A stretch of 64,000 bases of DNA, taken from Saccharomyces mikatae IFO 1815 (Eukaryota > Ascomycota > Saccharomycetes > Saccharomycetales > Saccharomycetaceae). The stretch spans positions 124,001 to 188,000 of the forward strand of contig NC_079257.1 of assembly GCF_947241705.1 (NCBI RefSeq), written 5' to 3'. Position numbers and translations under genes: made by a program. Positions 50,269 to 60,650 of this stretch are shown one piece after another; the stretch's first letter is position 1, and each line of letters starts with the position of its first letter. The notes beneath the pieces are model-generated. The model ran no database searches. It saw only the letters and a list, made by a program, of their open reading frames with translations, and was not told the DNA's origin.

Positions 50269-50867
50269 TGGTAATAAATTTCTGGTACTTGCGATTAGAA
50301 CAAAAAACTTTTGCACGCTCTTATCTAGTCAAGAAAACACATTGAATTATTACGATTTGTCACACGTACAACGATTCCGAACTAATGTACATGATAGAGC
50401 ATAACATGAGAACTTATATGTATGCATTAAGTTCCAAGCTGGTAGGTCTTCGAGCTACATAATGTCCAGTGAGAAAGTAGTGAAGTTAATATTGCAAGAC
50501 CGTAAATCCGGCTAATCTAAATGTCGTGCTAACTGTGATGAAATTAAACGTACATTTTTGGGGTGAATTGATTTCGGACTGCATTTATCAAACACATTTA
50601 ATGAACATGAGTGCATTCATTTCAATATGTTAAGACCAATATATATTACCTCCTAGAAAATATATCATATTTCCGCTCATTTAGTGTATACAGTTACGTA
50701 GTTAATGACACTGCCTTTTTTTTCATAGCTTTTTTTTTCACTTCGAAAAATTTAGCGCTGAGTTCTTCCAAAGACATCTATACAGTAACTGTATAATCAA
50801 ATGCATATTAGATATAGTAATTGTAACATTTTTATTGGCTTTCTAACCTAAGTAATACACTGCAAGG
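50269..50867. other. Intergenic region RRN10 to NCL1
   Basis: This 599 bp interval has the NCL1 promoter at its right end, with RRPE-like and PAC-like motifs, and AT-rich DNA otherwise. TAAACGTACAT near 50546-50556 matches the ARS consensus at 10 of 11 positions on the reverse strand. Confidence 0.5.
50744..50762 (+). promoter_or_regulatory. RRPE-like and PAC-like pair of NCL1
   Basis: CGAAAAATTT at 50744-50753 is one base off RRPE (TGAAAAATTT), and GCGCTGAG at 50755-50762 is one base off PAC (GCGATGAG). They are adjacent and about 110 bp upstream of NCL1, the normal spacing for ribosome-biogenesis promoters. Each alone would be weak. Confidence 0.5.
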
Positions 50868-52892
50868 ATGGCTAGAAGAAAGAATTTCAGAAAGGGAAAC
50901 AAAAAGACTTTCGGAGCCCGTGATGACTCAAGAGCTCAAAAGAACTGGTCAGAACTAGTAAAAGAGAATGAAAAATGGGAGAAATATTACAAGACTTTAG
51001 CTCTCTTTCCAGAAGACCAATGGGACGAATTCAAGAAAATATGTCAAGCTCCATTGCCTTTAACTTTTAGGATTACAGGCTCTAGGAAGCACGCTGGTGA
51101 AGTTTTAAATTTGTTTAAAGAGAGACATCTACCAAACTTGACTAATGTTGAATTTGAAGGTGAAAAAATCAAGGCCCCTGTAGAACTACCTTGGTATCCC
51201 GACCATCTTGCTTGGCAATTGGATGTCCCTAAGACAGTAATTAGAAAGAATGAACAATTTGCAAAAACTCAAAGATTTTTAGTTGTGGAGAATGCAGTTG
51301 GTAATATTTCAAGACAAGAGGCCGTCTCAATGATCCCTCCAATCGTTCTTGAAGTTAAACCTCATCATACTGTTTTGGATATGTGCGCTGCTCCTGGTTC
51401 CAAAACTGCCCAACTAATCGAAGCTTTGCACAAGGATACAGATGAGCCATCTGGTTTCGTTGTAGCCAATGATGCAGATGCTAGGAGATCCCACATGTTG
51501 GTTCACCAATTGAAAAGATTGAATAGTGCTAACTTGATGGTTGTAAATCATGACGCCCAATTTTTCCCACGTATCAGATTACATGGTAATTCCAGTAACA
51601 AGAATGACGTTCTAAAATTTGACAGAATCCTTTGTGACGTCCCATGTTCTGGTGATGGTACTATGAGAAAAAATGTAAATGTTTGGAAAGACTGGAACAC
51701 ACAAGCAGGACTTGGTTTGCATACTGTTCAATTGAATATATTAAACAGAGGGTTGCATCTTTTAAAGAACAACGGCAGATTAGTTTATTCAACCTGTTCT
51801 TTAAATCCTATTGAAAATGAGGCTGTCGTTGCTGAAGCGCTAAGAAAGTGGGGTGACAAAATTAGATTAGTAAATTGTGACGATAAACTTCCTGGGCTCA
51901 TAAGATCTAAGGGTGTATCCAAATGGCCTGTTTATGATAGAAATTTGACTGAGAAGACCAAGGGGGACGAAGGCACACTGGAAAGTTTCTTCTCGCCATC
52001 CGAAGAGGAAGCATCTAGATTCAATTTACAAAATTGTATGAGAGTTTATCCTCACCAACAAAACACGGGTGGGTTTTTTATCACTGTTTTTGAAAAAGTT
52101 GAGAACAACGCTGGTGCTGCTACAGAGAAATTGTCTTCAGAAACTCCGGCTTTAGAATCTGAAGAGCCTCAAACAAAAAAAATAAAGGTAGAAGAAGTCC
52201 AGAAGAAAGAAAGGTTACCACGTGACGCAAACGAAGAACCATTTGTCTTCGTTGACCCACAGCACGAAGCTTTAAGAGTTTGTTGGGATTTTTATGGCAT
52301 TGACAATATTTTCGATAGAAACACTTGTCTAGTGCGTAACGCCACTGGTGAACCAACTAGAGTGGTTTACACTGTATGTCCGGCTTTAAAGGACGTTATT
52401 CAAGCCAATGACGACAGACTAAAGATTATTTATTCTGGTGTTAAATTGTTTGTCTCTCAAAGAAGTGATATTGAATGTTCGTGGAGAATTCAAAGTGAAT
52501 CATTGCCAATAATGAAACATCATATGAAATCCAATAGAATTGTTGAAGCTAATTTAGAAATGCTAAAACATCTGTTGATCGAATCGTTCCCTAATTTTGA
52601 CGATATTCGTTCAAAGAACATTGATGACGATTTTGTCGAAAAGATGACAAAATTGAGCTCCGGCTGTGCCTTTATTGATGTATCAAGAAACGACCCTGCC
52701 AAAGAAAACTTATTCTTACCTGTGTGGAAGGGTAACAAGTGTATCAATTTAATGGTCTGTAAGGAAGATACTCATGAGTTATTATATAGGATCTTTGGTA
52801 TTGATGCGAATGTCAAACCAATTTCAAAACCTGAAGAAAAGGCAGGAACTTCTTCTGAAGTATCTAGCGAAGCTGCTAGCGTCGCTAAATGA
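50868..52892 (+). CDS. NCL1: NCL1/TRM4, tRNA cytosine-5 methyltransferase
   Basis: This 674-residue enzyme methylates cytosine C5 at positions 34, 40, 48 and 49 of many tRNAs, using S-adenosylmethionine, in the nucleus. The NOL1/NOP2/Sun motifs are complete: SAM-binding DMCAAPGSKTAQL from 171, C260 in CDVPCSGDG, and the nucleophile C310 in YSTCSLNP. Numbering through the catalytic core equals that of S. cerevisiae. The protein is about ten residues shorter than the 684 I recall, with the difference in the acidic linker and C-terminal tail. Confidence 0.95.
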   Translation: MARRKNFRKGNKKTFGARDDSRAQKNWSELVKENEKWEKYYKTLALFPEDQWDEFKKICQAPLPLTFRITGSRKHAGEVLNLFKERHLPNLTNVEFEGEKIKAPVELPWYPDHLAWQLDVPKTVIRKNEQFAKTQRFLVVENAVGNISRQEAVSMIPPIVLEVKPHHTVLDMCAAPGSKTAQLIEALHKDTDEPSGFVVANDADARRSHMLVHQLKRLNSANLMVVNHDAQFFPRIRLHGNSSNKNDVLKFDRILCDVPCSGDGTMRKNVNVWKDWNTQAGLGLHTVQLNILNRGLHLLKNNGRLVYSTCSLNPIENEAVVAEALRKWGDKIRLVNCDDKLPGLIRSKGVSKWPVYDRNLTEKTKGDEGTLESFFSPSEEEASRFNLQNCMRVYPHQQNTGGFFITVFEKVENNAGAATEKLSSETPALESEEPQTKKIKVEEVQKKERLPRDANEEPFVFVDPQHEALRVCWDFYGIDNIFDRNTCLVRNATGEPTRVVYTVCPALKDVIQANDDRLKIIYSGVKLFVSQRSDIECSWRIQSESLPIMKHHMKSNRIVEANLEMLKHLLIESFPNFDDIRSKNIDDDFVEKMTKLSSGCAFIDVSRNDPAKENLFLPVWKGNKCINLMVCKEDTHELLYRIFGIDANVKPISKPEEKAGTSSEVSSEAASVAK

Positions 52893-53149
52893 GCGTATTA
52901 CCTTTCACTTTATATTAATTGTATATTATAATACTTCAGCAGTAGAGCTTCTTTTATTTAATATTTGTTCCTTCTTTTATTCTACTTAATAATGGGAATA
53001 CGTTTAGTTGAATTGAAATTAGAAATACAATGTATAAAAACTATACGAAAATAAAAGAAACTCATGTACTGAAAGAAAACCGTCAATATGTGCTATAAAG
53101 GAGGGTGATTGTTGTCTTTACATCCAGAAATATAGAGGAATAAAGAAAG

Positions 53150-55756
53150 TTAGTGGCCCAAGGTATAAATAGCGAAAGATCTGCGGAGTTGACGGCGAAC
53201 ACTGACTTTTTGCGCATCAACAAAGGAATCAACCACAACTTTGATAGCTCTGTCTAAATCATAAGAGGATACGAACTCAGATAACCTCATTTTAGCGAAT
53301 GATTCTGCAATTCTTAAAATGGATTCTAAATGACGAACAGTGATTGGAAATGAACCTGTAGAAATACTCTCTCTTCTCAAATCTGCATACACCCTACTAA
53401 CCTTATCCATATCCATTTGGTGTAATTTGGGGTAAATTTTAGTTCTTGCATAGTGAATATACTTCATTAATAGTTCCTGTGGAATTGGTGATATTTCTTC
53501 TTCTTTCTTTCTTTGTCTTTGAAGTCTTCTCTGCCTTGCAGTAATTTGTTCATTTACTGCATCTTCTCCTTGTTCCACCGCTGACTCACCATTATTCTTG
53601 AGCTCCTCACCTTCTCGGTCCTCTTCGTTTTCTGGATGAGATCTTACATGAGAATCAACAACAAACCTTGCCAATCTTTCGTCTGCCTCTTCATCAACAA
53701 GATCCCTAACAACACATAAAATGTCAAATCTAGAAAGAATTGGTTCAGTTAAACTAACATTTTGAGCTAATGGCAATGTTGAATTGTATCTCCCACCATT
53801 TGGATTTGCCGCAGCAATAATTGAACAACGTGCTTGTAGTGTTGTAACAATACCCGCTTTGGAAATAGAAATACTTTGTTGTTCCATAGCCTCATGAATG
53901 GATGTACGATCCTGGTCGTTCATTTTATCGAACTCATCAATTAAACAAACACCCTTATCAGCTAGCACCAGCGCACCACCTTCCAAAGTCCATTCTTTAG
54001 TAATAGGATCTTTCCTTACTGATGCAGTCAAACCAACAGCAGAAGCACCTTGTCCAGTTGCAAAGACGGCTCTATGCGCAGTTTTCTCAACGTATTTCAG
54101 GATTTGAGATTTAGCAGTACCTGGGTCACCTAACAATAACACATTGATATCACCACGAATGGAATGTTTTCCATTAACGTTTTTTGGAACACCCCCAAAT
54201 AATGAACAAGCAACAGCAGTTTTGATGTCCCTATGACCATAGATGGATGGTGCCATTGACGATATGATTTTATCGATAATGCCACGATCTCTAGATATCT
54301 TTCTAAATTCGCGTTCTTCTTCTTCAGTCCAACTAAAAACATCTAGCCCCTCCTCACCATCATTAGCTGCATTACCTTCCCTTCTTTTAACAGAGTTTGC
54401 TTCGATAATTGTAGCAAAAACGGGAAACCCATTCTTTGCGTTCAAATTACCATCGTAATTGTTTTTATAAATACCAGTAACCTCTACCTCTTCACCTGGC
54501 TTGGATACATCCACCAAATCAGCCAATAAAATAACTTCTCTATGTCTTGGTAAACGACCTGGAGGAACAGTTCCAGGTGCTTCCTGGAGTGTGACTCTCT
54601 GATAATTTCGATAAACAGTTTTTTCGCCATTGACTCTAAAGGGACCTTTTGATTTACAGTTTGTGCAAAATGAGATTCTAATTTCTTCATTAGAATCTTG
54701 GAAAAATGGGCCCAAAATAGAGCCACACTTCAAGCAATTGAACTTAACATATTTCAATTGAGGAAAGACTCCTGTTCTTCTTGTCACTACCCCAGTGACA
54801 CGTACGAGAGAGGTCAAATTAGATTCACGTAATTCACGTAAACTGTATATTGTTGGAAAATCAGATATTCTTACATGAATCTCCGAGTGAATACGAGCAT
54901 AATCTGGATAATGTAATTCCGTTGCTTCCATGGCAACTAGATCAAATATTTTTAACATTTCTTCCGGACATTTGGCTAAGAACAACGCCAAGATAGCTTT
55001 GGACTCTGCCAAATGTCTATAATTAACTTCTAAAGATTCTGAGTTCATTTCACCTAAAGTTCTAATACGTGCACCGTACACAGAGCGACCTGTCTCATCC
55101 GTGTATTCTAGTAGGAATGATTTCAATTCTCTAGCAATAGTTCTTGATACATTAGGTTGTGTAATCCATTCTGAGTAGCTATTAGCCTTGACATTACTCA
55201 AGGATTCTAGGGTTAGTTCTTCTCTTAATGGGTCAATGTCCATATCACTCAATAGATCGTCATCGCTGTTTTCCAAATCCTCATACTGCCTTCTCCTTCT
55301 CCGTCTTTGCACTGGAAGACCCATCTCATCTAATTGTGCAGCACCTTCTTGTTCTTCATCCTCGTCATCTATGTATGCAACGTTTCTCAATAACCTGTCT
55401 CTTTCATTTAGCTGAGAATCAATGCGTCGACGTTCGCTCAAAGACAGCTCTTGTTGTTCTCTGTCATCAACTTGATTCGGATCATACCTATCTCTACTCT
55501 GATCCGCCGCATAGTCCTCGTACATATCATCGCCCATCAAATCCACTTCGTTCATTTGTTCTTCCACCTCATCAATGTCTGGCACATCGTCAACTTCGTT
55601 ATCGTCACCTTCAGGATTAATCATATCTGGAGAACCAATGGGTGACGAAACTGGATTCATTCCTCTCCTGAGAGGTTGCTGAGGCGAGGATGGAGGTAGC
55701 TCATTATCTGAATCGGAATCATCTTCCTCACGTCTACGTCTTCTATTATCAGACAT
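53150..55756 (-). CDS. MCM2: MCM2, subunit of the replicative helicase
   Basis: This 868-residue protein matches S. cerevisiae Mcm2 in length. The acidic N-terminal tail, about 1-200, includes the histone-binding region. The zinc finger uses C341, C344, C364 and C367. Walker A is GDPGTAKS at 543-550, Walker B is the CLIDEFDKM block, and SRFD carries the arginine finger. A C-terminal winged-helix-like region ends at the terminus. Mcm2-7 is loaded at origins by ORC, Cdc6 and Cdt1 and unwinds DNA as part of CMG; POL12 and a candidate origin are in the same window. Confidence 0.97.
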   Translation of the reverse strand: MSDNRRRRREEDDSDSDNELPPSSPQQPLRRGMNPVSSPIGSPDMINPEGDDNEVDDVPDIDEVEEQMNEVDLMGDDMYEDYAADQSRDRYDPNQVDDREQQELSLSERRRIDSQLNERDRLLRNVAYIDDEDEEQEGAAQLDEMGLPVQRRRRRRQYEDLENSDDDLLSDMDIDPLREELTLESLSNVKANSYSEWITQPNVSRTIARELKSFLLEYTDETGRSVYGARIRTLGEMNSESLEVNYRHLAESKAILALFLAKCPEEMLKIFDLVAMEATELHYPDYARIHSEIHVRISDFPTIYSLRELRESNLTSLVRVTGVVTRRTGVFPQLKYVKFNCLKCGSILGPFFQDSNEEIRISFCTNCKSKGPFRVNGEKTVYRNYQRVTLQEAPGTVPPGRLPRHREVILLADLVDVSKPGEEVEVTGIYKNNYDGNLNAKNGFPVFATIIEANSVKRREGNAANDGEEGLDVFSWTEEEEREFRKISRDRGIIDKIISSMAPSIYGHRDIKTAVACSLFGGVPKNVNGKHSIRGDINVLLLGDPGTAKSQILKYVEKTAHRAVFATGQGASAVGLTASVRKDPITKEWTLEGGALVLADKGVCLIDEFDKMNDQDRTSIHEAMEQQSISISKAGIVTTLQARCSIIAAANPNGGRYNSTLPLAQNVSLTEPILSRFDILCVVRDLVDEEADERLARFVVDSHVRSHPENEEDREGEELKNNGESAVEQGEDAVNEQITARQRRLQRQRKKEEEISPIPQELLMKYIHYARTKIYPKLHQMDMDKVSRVYADLRRESISTGSFPITVRHLESILRIAESFAKMRLSEFVSSYDLDRAIKVVVDSFVDAQKVSVRRQLRRSFAIYTLGH

Positions 55757-56124
55757 TACTTATATCGTATTACGTCACACTTCTTATAAAAGCGGCAGAT
55801 AAATTGTATTGAAACGATCAACAAAAATATGCCACAATTGCCTAGATAAGAGATTTACCTGCTATCTTCTGATCTCACAAAGGGAGATGGTGTAGTCTTT
55901 TGGATTCGTTGATCAAAATTTCTCGTTGTTTTATTTTCTTCGGTAAAGCAATTAGATTTCCTAAAAAAGCCATATCATAAATATGATACGCGGCGATTCC
56001 CCTCATTTGGGTCTTCAAATAAGTCACAAGGAAAAGATTTTAACGTTTATGTGATTAAAATGATCTTCATATATAAGTATTTACAGAATGTTCTAATGGT
56101 GTTTATTTTTTTTTAGATAAAAAG
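55757..56124. other. Intergenic region: MCM2 promoter and PIM1 3' UTR
   Basis: This 368 bp interval lies between tandem reverse-strand genes. The PIM1 end has a Puf3-type element. TTTCCTAAAAAAGCC near 55955 resembles an Mcm1 box with mismatches; MCM genes are often under Mcm1 control at M/G1, but this match is weak. Confidence 0.5.
56078..56085 (-). promoter_or_regulatory. Puf3-type element in the PIM1 3' UTR
   Basis: On the PIM1 strand this reads TGTAAATA, a UGUANAUA match 39 nt past the stop codon. The base two positions upstream is T rather than the preferred C, so affinity may be lower. Confidence 0.5.
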
Positions 56125-59100
56125 CTAGTCCTTTTCCTTTTTAGCATCCAAAATTTCGAACTCAGCTTTCCATACTGAATTACCTTGTTTTGCACTCACA
56201 TCCTTGAATATTTTTTGGAATATATCATTATACCAATCAGCAGCCAAAGGCTCTAGCCCTTCTTTAACATTATCTGGAAGTTCTTCCCAATCGTTCAGAT
56301 TATCCTTAGGGAAAATGATGGTCTTAGCACCTGATCTTTTGGCGGCCACGGCTTTTTCTCTTAAACCACCAATACGTAGGACTTTACCGGTAAGAGTCAA
56401 TTCACCAGTCATTGCAACCGTTGGATCAATTGATTTATTTAATGCTAGAGATAAGAAGGAGGTAGCCATAGTGACACCGGCAGATGGACCATCTTTAGGA
56501 GTGGCGCCTTCAGGACAGTGCAGGTGGATAGAAGCCTTTTCAAAAAATCTGTTTTCAGGAAATTTTTGCGCTAGATACATCTTGGCGAAAGAATAAGCAA
56601 GTCTTGATGATTCCTTCATCACATCCCCCAGTTGACCGGTTCTTTCAAATGTTGGGTGCTTACAGTTGTGTAAAGGTTGTTCAAGTACGGATTCAACATA
56701 AAGTGAGCAGCCTCCCATATTAGTCCATGCCAAACCCATTACCACGCCCGGTGGAGTCGTTTCATATAGCCTATCCGTAGTGTAGACTGGAGGTCCGACG
56801 TAATTCTTTAAATTTTCTTGGGATATGGAAACATTGATCTTTTCTGAAGTTTTTAGAGCTTTAATATCATTACTCGTCTTTTCCAAATCGTTGTCTTTAC
56901 TTTTTTTCGATGAGCTCTTAGTATTCTTGTTCGCGTTCTCTTCGGAGGAGGAGGAGGAGGAGGAGGCACTCTCCTTAGAGTTGCTATCGTCTGATGGTAT
57001 TGGGGAATCCTCAATACTCAACTTTTTTACTACTTGCAAAGCCGCTTTACGATAAATCTTTTCGATATGTTTTTTCAAATTTCTAACACCACTTTCTCTA
57101 CAATAGTACTTCATTAAAGCTGTAATTGCATCCTCTGTCATGTCAACATGAGAATTCTCCAGACCGGCGCTTTTCTTAGCACTTGGAACCAAGTACTGTT
57201 CGGCAATCTTAACCTTGTCTTCGGCAACATAACCCGTTAATTCAATGATTTCCATACGATCTAGCAAGGGTCTAGGAATGGTATCCAGAGAGTTGGCAGT
57301 ACAAACAAAGAGCACCTTCGATAAATCAATAGGAATATCCAAGTAGTTATCCAAGAAGCTGTTGTTCTGTTCAGGATCCAATACTTCCAATAATGCTGCT
57401 GAAGGATCACCGTGTATACTGCCGTGCCCAATCTTATCGATTTCGTCTATCAAAATTAAAGGATTTTGAGTCTGACATTTCTTTAATGCTTGCACTACTC
57501 TACCAGGTAATGCACCAATATATGTTCTCCTGTGACCTTTAATTTCAGCCACATCTGTCATACCACCCACAGAAAACCTGAAGAATTTCCTGTTAAGGGC
57601 TCTGGCAATAGATTTACCTATGGAAGTTTTACCAACACCTGGTGGCCCTACGAAGCATATGATTTTGCCATCAACTTTACCTAAAAGTTTTCCGACAGCA
57701 ATAAATTCCAAAATACGATCTTTAACATCTACCATACCATAATGATCTTCATCTAGAATTTTCTTTGCTCTTGGAATAGAATATTGTTCCTTGGAATGCT
57801 TTCCCCATGGAATCGATGTTAACCAATCCAAATAATTTCTAATGACACCAAATTCAGACATAGATGTCTCTAAAGTACTTAATTTAGTTATTTCATCATC
57901 AAAAATTTTTTGAACACTGTCAGGCAATGTTAACGACTTGACTCTTTCTTTATAAGTATCGATCAATTTGTCACGACCATCGTCAATTCCTAATTCCCTT
58001 TTAATACCCTTCAGCTGTTCCATTAAATAGTATTCTCTTTGCCTCTTTTGAATTTTTGTTTCTACATCTTTGGATATCTTGTTTTGTAATTCAGCATTCA
58101 TTAATTCTTTTTTAAGGACTAACAATGATTTTTCCAATCTGTGTTCAATATTCAAAGACGACAATATATCTTGTAATTCGTCTTCCTCACCAGCAGAAAC
58201 AGCAGCAGCAAAATCTGCCAGTCTGGCAGGTTCCTCAAAAATGTTAGTTGTGGCAGACTGAATTGAAGCTGAAAAAGTAGCGATTTGTTCTCTGAACATG
58301 GTGTTTAATTGAGAAATTTCTTTGAAAACTTTCAAGATTTCCGATGTTAGAGCATTAATAACGGGTGACTTTCTATCAAATGGTTCATCTTCTAAGTTTA
58401 GTACATTGACAAGAGACACATTGTAATCCTTTAAAAATTCTGTGGGATTCACATCATCACCCTCTTGAACATCATCTAATTCGTCAGATTCTTCCTCAGC
58501 CTGTTCTATTCTCTTATTTTGATGCAGTTCAGAATCAGGTATCCTTTCAACCACGATGTCTTCCAACTTGGGCGTGGCGAGTCTAGCATTTTCCTGTTCA
58601 TCTGTGGTCTCAGTAGCCTCGGCACTGGTCGTTTCAGTGTCCGTTTCCTTCGTCTGTTCGTTTATATTTTCCTTTTCTTCGTTCGGTGGGAAAAGCTCAT
58701 CAATTTTTATCCTTCTATGAGGATATAGAAGAGCAGTCATCGTTTCAGTGCCTGTCTTTTCGTCTTTACTTGGAAAAGCACTGGTTATTTGAGCCAAAAC
58801 ACCAACATCGTACACATCATCTTTGTCTGTGATTACATCAGTATCTTCCTCTGAGTTCTTCAACATGAAGGCAGCGATATAAGGTTGCTGGCGGTCTAAC
58901 ATTTCCTTGATTGCCTTCATAACCCTCTCGTCTGATATCACAACCGCCTTGTAAAAACCTGGAAATAGGGGCCGTCTGGCTATAGGCAATGCTAGCATCT
59001 GCGGGTACACTTCTGGCACATTCTTGGGTGGTTTCTGTTTCGAGTTGCCATCTCCAGAGTCTGATCGAATAGATGAAGATTGTCCGCCTCCAGAAGCTGA

Positions 59101-59541
59101 GCTTTTGGAGTTTTTAGAAATTTCGGATTCTTGATTCTTATCAGTCGTTTCATCATCTCGCGTGGGCTCAATATCATTATCAGTATCTCTTTCTTCAGGT
59201 ACTATCTTAACATCTTCGTCCTTTTTCTGAGGCGTACTATCATCCTTCGCCAGAATACCTTTGTAGTCATTCGCAGCCAGCGAGTACCGAGCAAACTGCT
59301 CATTAAGTTCTGAAAGCTGCTCCGTGTATCTTGGACTTTTCAATTGATGTTGGAACTCTTGCCATGCTGGAGTCTTGATCATGTGGCCGGGTTTAATATT
59401 CGCCACATCGTGGACGCCCAAAGTAGATGCGAGCCTCCTTTGAGGGATTGTAGCTGCCTTAGTGATAGACCGGTAATATTGAACAGCTCTCGTGGTCCTC
59501 GCCACTGTGCCAAGGGTCTTTGCGGTTCTTGTTCTCAGCAT
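56125..59541 (-). CDS. PIM1: PIM1, mitochondrial Lon protease
   Basis: This 1138-residue protein (1133 in S. cerevisiae) is the ATP-dependent Lon protease of the matrix, needed for turnover of misfolded proteins and mtDNA maintenance. The N-terminus is rich in Arg, Thr and Ala, as in a presequence. A Lon N-domain follows, interrupted by acidic low-complexity inserts (about 120-180 and 310-360). The AAA module has Walker A GPPGVGKTS and Walker B block LILIDEIDK. A Ser-rich insert precedes the protease domain, with the catalytic dyad S1020 (DGPSAGVTM) and K1063. The S-K spacing of 43 equals S. cerevisiae. Confidence 0.97.
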   Translation of the reverse strand: MLRTRTAKTLGTVARTTRAVQYYRSITKAATIPQRRLASTLGVHDVANIKPGHMIKTPAWQEFQHQLKSPRYTEQLSELNEQFARYSLAANDYKGILAKDDSTPQKKDEDVKIVPEERDTDNDIEPTRDDETTDKNQESEISKNSKSSASGGGQSSSIRSDSGDGNSKQKPPKNVPEVYPQMLALPIARRPLFPGFYKAVVISDERVMKAIKEMLDRQQPYIAAFMLKNSEEDTDVITDKDDVYDVGVLAQITSAFPSKDEKTGTETMTALLYPHRRIKIDELFPPNEEKENINEQTKETDTETTSAEATETTDEQENARLATPKLEDIVVERIPDSELHQNKRIEQAEEESDELDDVQEGDDVNPTEFLKDYNVSLVNVLNLEDEPFDRKSPVINALTSEILKVFKEISQLNTMFREQIATFSASIQSATTNIFEEPARLADFAAAVSAGEEDELQDILSSLNIEHRLEKSLLVLKKELMNAELQNKISKDVETKIQKRQREYYLMEQLKGIKRELGIDDGRDKLIDTYKERVKSLTLPDSVQKIFDDEITKLSTLETSMSEFGVIRNYLDWLTSIPWGKHSKEQYSIPRAKKILDEDHYGMVDVKDRILEFIAVGKLLGKVDGKIICFVGPPGVGKTSIGKSIARALNRKFFRFSVGGMTDVAEIKGHRRTYIGALPGRVVQALKKCQTQNPLILIDEIDKIGHGSIHGDPSAALLEVLDPEQNNSFLDNYLDIPIDLSKVLFVCTANSLDTIPRPLLDRMEIIELTGYVAEDKVKIAEQYLVPSAKKSAGLENSHVDMTEDAITALMKYYCRESGVRNLKKHIEKIYRKAALQVVKKLSIEDSPIPSDDSNSKESASSSSSSSEENANKNTKSSSKKSKDNDLEKTSNDIKALKTSEKINVSISQENLKNYVGPPVYTTDRLYETTPPGVVMGLAWTNMGGCSLYVESVLEQPLHNCKHPTFERTGQLGDVMKESSRLAYSFAKMYLAQKFPENRFFEKASIHLHCPEGATPKDGPSAGVTMATSFLSLALNKSIDPTVAMTGELTLTGKVLRIGGLREKAVAAKRSGAKTIIFPKDNLNDWEELPDNVKEGLEPLAADWYNDIFQKIFKDVSAKQGNSVWKAEFEILDAKKEKD
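56944..56966 (-). repeat. Trinucleotide tract encoding poly-Ser in PIM1
   Basis: A GGA repeat on the forward strand reads TCC codons on the PIM1 strand and encodes a Ser run inside the low-complexity insert between the AAA and protease domains. Confidence 0.8.
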
Positions 59542-59908
59542 GCTTTATTTGCCAAACTTCCCCTTCAAATAGCTCAAAAACCAAAAGGAAAGAACAAAAT
59601 TTTTGAAGTAGCAACAAATGCACACTGTATTATGTGATAACAGCTGTATTGTTAACTGTATTTGGTTGTTATTGCTGTGTTTTACCATCAAAATAAGGCT
59701 AAAACACCTGGTCTGACTTGTTTTCCTTCCGGTGGCAAACATTATACACCCTTCACAGAAGCACCCATACATCACACTAACAATAAAAATATTATCTATA
59801 CCGTTACATCCATTAATTACATGATACGAGCCATCAGTAGGAAATAGCCCCCTGCTGTTCCATCCCGATGACTAGCAATTTCAGTGATTTACCACTTAGT
59901 TTGTTGCA
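59542..59908. promoter_or_regulatory. PIM1 promoter region (HAP3 3' flank)
   Basis: This 367 bp interval lies upstream of PIM1 and downstream of HAP3. It carries a perfect PACE nonamer. I looked for heat-shock element arrays (alternating GAA/TTC) and see no convincing array. Confidence 0.6.
59731..59739 (+). promoter_or_regulatory. PACE (Rpn4) element upstream of PIM1
   Basis: GGTGGCAAA is a perfect PACE nonamer, 190 bp upstream of PIM1 and in the opposite orientation to the gene. The same nonamer serves PRE7 in this window. Confidence 0.65.
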
Positions 59909-60343
59909 TCAAGGCACCTCTTCATCCTCCTGCTCGTACAGCAATTGATTTTTCAATGCCTGCTGCTGTCTATACTTAGCCAGGTAGATTTTCAACACCT
60001 CTGCATAGTTTTCGAAACCTAAGGCATGCAAAGATATCAAGATGTCTTCCCCGTTTATCGTCTTTCTTTTGTCTGCAGCACATCGATCACTTGCCTCGCT
60101 GGTCACAAAGGAAATGAGCTCACTGACACACTCCTGCATGCACTCCTTGGCATCCTTCGATACCTTGGCACTTGATGGCAGTGTATTCTTCATGAGTCGT
60201 GCTACGTTGTTGATGGGCAGCCATCTGTCCTGCTCTCTTAATGTGAAAACCTGTTGCAGGCTGCTGCTCGAGTTCGCATTCCCACTGTTCTCCTGAACGT
60301 CCTCTGGACTTGTGCTAACGTGTTCAGAATCATTGGTACTCAT
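59909..60343 (-). CDS. HAP3: HAP3, CCAAT-binding factor subunit (NF-YB)
   Basis: This 144-residue protein equals S. cerevisiae Hap3 in length. The NF-YB histone-fold domain covers about residues 36-128: [59 protein letters not shown]. It dimerises with Hap5, joins Hap2 on CCAAT DNA, and with Hap4 activates respiratory genes. The N-terminal 35 residues are Ser/Asn-rich and variable. Two likely targets with CCAAT boxes, COR1 and PET9, are in this window. Confidence 0.97.
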   Translation of the reverse strand: MSTNDSEHVSTSPEDVQENSGNANSSSSLQQVFTLREQDRWLPINNVARLMKNTLPSSAKVSKDAKECMQECVSELISFVTSEASDRCAADKRKTINGEDILISLHALGFENYAEVLKIYLAKYRQQQALKNQLLYEQEDEEVP

Positions 60344-60650
60344 ATTCTCGAGGGGTTCGTGTAACTTGTGTTATTTACTAACTTATTCTTGCTCCTATGT
60401 CTGATTGGCGGATAGCTTGATAATTACAGCTCTCTTTTTCTGCTTAATATGACGAAGCGGCCAAAAAATGCCGTAGCGCGATATTGTCGTGGCATCGAAC
60501 GTAATATGTTATTTCAATGGTACAATATTCTGATTTAATAGCTGCAAAGAACATAGTTGGGAAAAGGCAATGCGTATTAGTAGCGACAGAGGGGCATAGA
60601 TAGGGTGTTTCGAATTGTGTGTACTTGTGTCAGGTCAAGGTTAGGAAATA
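60344..60650. promoter_or_regulatory. Divergent promoter HAP3 / RFT1
   Basis: This 307 bp interval lies between divergent genes; no clear site is recognised apart from general AT-richness and GATATTGTCG near 60480. Confidence 0.4.
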
